Source: Phycisphaerales bacterium
Lineage (GTDB): Bacteria; Planctomycetota; Phycisphaerae; Phycisphaerales; UBA1924
Assembly: GCA_016764015.1 (NCBI GenBank)
Contig: JAESSR010000260.1
Coordinates: 1-13,286 of the forward strand
Reading direction: 5' to 3'
Length of the DNA: 13,286 bases
The notes under the pieces were generated by a model that worked only from the letters and a program-made list of their open reading frames with translations, had not been told where the DNA came from and ran no database searches. Below are positions 12,015 through 13,286 of the stretch, piece after piece. A program made the position numbers and the translations under genes. Positions within the stretch are counted from its first letter, which is position 1. Each line of letters opens with the position of its first letter.

Positions 12015-13286
12015 ATGGCTTCGATCGTATTCTATTTTCAGGTTCATCAGCCTCATCGGCTCAAGCCGTATTCTGTGTTTCATACGGATCCGTTCTATTT
12101 TCATGAAGAGGTCAATGCGCAGATCGCTGAGAAGGTAGCCGACAAGTGCTATCGCCCGACGACGAAGCTGATGCTTGATCTGATCAAACGCCACGAGGGC
12201 AACTTCCGGATTTCGTATGCGATTACCGGAACGGTGATCGAGCAATGGAAGAAGTTCACGCCCGATGTGCTCGATCTCTTTGTTGAGCTCGCCGAGACGG
12301 GATGCGTGGAGTTTGTCGCGGAGACTTATTATCACTCATTGAGTTTCTTGTATTCGCAAGACGAGTTTCATCACCAACTCGATATGCACACGAACCTGAT
12401 CGAGGAGCACTTTGGGCAAACCCCAAAGGTGTTCCGGAATACGGAGCTGATTTATGCGAATCAGTTGGCCAATGCGCTTTCGAAGATCAAGGATAAGGAT
12501 GGCAACCCGCGGTTCTTGGGGACGATTTGTGAAGGGACGGATTCGCACCTTGGGTATCGCTCGCCTTCGTATATTTACCAGCCGCCGGCGCATGATGGGC
12601 AGACAATCATGGGGCCCAATGGTCGCCCTTTTGGATTGATGCTCAAGAACTACAAGCTTTCCGACGACATCGCCTTCCGATTCTCAAACAAGGGCTGGGA
12701 GGAATGGCCGTTGTCTGCGGAGAAGTTTGCCAAATGGGTGCATCAGATCAATGGCGATGGGTATTTGTGTAATCTGTTCATGGATTATGAAACATTTGGT
12801 GAGCATCAATGGGCCGACACGGGGATTTTTAAGTTCCTCGAAAAACTGCCTGAGGCGATCTTTGATGTTGCGCATAAGGGTGATGGCACGACGGAGAATC
12901 ATTTTATTACGCCGAGTGAGGCACTCACCCGGTTCGATCCTGTCGGCGAGTACGATGTGCCTGAGTTTATCTCATGGGCGGATACCGAACGCGATTTGAC
13001 CGCGTGGCGTGGCAATGCGATGCAGCACAATGCGCTCGAAGAGACTTACCGCGTTGAGCGGATTTTGAAGGATCGGATGGTCGAGATCAAGGCGAAGGCC
13101 GACCCGAAGCAGTCGACCGAGATCGACCATATTCTCAATGACTGGCGCAAGCTGACGACGAGCGATCACTTCTACTACATGTGCACCAAGTACTGGGCCG
13201 ACGGCGATGTGCACAAGTATTTCTCGCCTTATGACTCGCCGTATGATGGGTACATTAACTTTATGAATGTGCTCGATAATGTGAAG
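12015..13286 (+). CDS. GH57 family glycoside hydrolase (alpha-amylase-like), 3' partial
   Basis: A retaining glycosidase of family 57, whose members cleave or transfer alpha-glucans (amylase, 4-alpha-glucanotransferase, branching enzyme); the exact activity is not decided here. Only the first 424 codons are present; the frame is open to the window end. Motifs numbered from ATG 12015: YFQVHQPHRL (7-16) with the HQP of conserved region 1; FVAETYYHSLSF (100-111); VFRNTELIY (139-147), where Glu144 matches the catalytic nucleophile of the TEL region; MDYETFGEHQW (256-266), where Asp257 matches the general acid. No signal peptide is visible, suggesting a cytoplasmic enzyme acting on storage glucan. 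The start gives the family's usual N-terminus and has a well-placed GGAG. The gene has its own promoter and candidate operator, separate from the signal peptidase gene. Confidence 0.9.
   Translation, partial: MASIVFYFQVHQPHRLKPYSVFHTDPFYFHEEVNAQIAEKVADKCYRPTTKLMLDLIKRHEGNFRISYAITGTVIEQWKKFTPDVLDLFVELAETGCVEFVAETYYHSLSFLYSQDEFHHQLDMHTNLIEEHFGQTPKVFRNTELIYANQLANALSKIKDKDGNPRFLGTICEGTDSHLGYRSPSYIYQPPAHDGQTIMGPNGRPFGLMLKNYKLSDDIAFRFSNKGWEEWPLSAEKFAKWVHQINGDGYLCNLFMDYETFGEHQWADTGIFKFLEKLPEAIFDVAHKGDGTTENHFITPSEALTRFDPVGEYDVPEFISWADTERDLTAWRGNAMQHNALEETYRVERILKDRMVEIKAKADPKQSTEIDHILNDWRKLTTSDHFYYMCTKYWADGDVHKYFSPYDSPYDGYINFMNVLDNVK

Overview
All genes in this window lie on the + strand. The gene set points to a planctomycete of the Phycisphaerae type. 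The main reasons are a protein opening with the HYE-x-(A/G)-FE motif of a family I know from Planctomycetota, a signal peptidase I with a huge insertion, a PSP1/RicT protein with a long basic disordered tail, a GH57 glycosidase, and moderately GC-rich DNA with several genes lacking a Shine-Dalgarno site. The assignment is from gene content and recall, not from a search.

Layout. 1-1331: a long dyad (26-59), then a cysteine desulfurase. 1393-2211: a two-helix membrane protein of the DUF4190 type with an acidic tail. 2224-2265: a 10-bp tandem repeat in a promoter region. 2284-4574: an MlaF-type ABC ATPase and an MCE/MlaD-type protein, the ATPase and substrate-binding parts of a lipid transporter, with no MlaE permease beside them. 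4635-5816: a membrane-anchored alpha/beta hydrolase with its own promoter. 5817-6121: a gene-free stretch with a possible terminator and the first copy of a ~58-bp hairpin repeat. 6122-7130: a HYExAFE protein with PD-(D/E)xK nuclease-like residues, then a small membrane protein. 7131-7591: a 461-bp gene-free stretch with the second repeat copy, an inverted repeat, a tandem repeat and a promoter. 7592-8409: two small exported or membrane proteins that look like diverged paralogues. 8496-10106: a PSP1/RicT-family protein with a ~200-residue repetitive, basic tail. 10195-11871: signal peptidase I with a ~300-residue insertion. 11872-12014: a promoter with a dyad over the predicted start site. 12015-13286: a GH57 glycosidase that runs off the window.

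How they fit together. Most are envelope or housekeeping functions: sulfur mobilisation, lipid transport, lipid/ester hydrolysis, protein export and alpha-glucan metabolism. The most distinctive signals are regulatory and structural. Four start codons have a TAnnnT -10-like hexamer at exactly -12 to -7 and a fifth is off by one, which suggests leaderless transcripts. Two direct copies of a hairpin repeat flank a two-gene cassette encoding the putative nuclease-fold protein. I found no convincing tRNA, rRNA, CRISPR array, transposase or phage gene.
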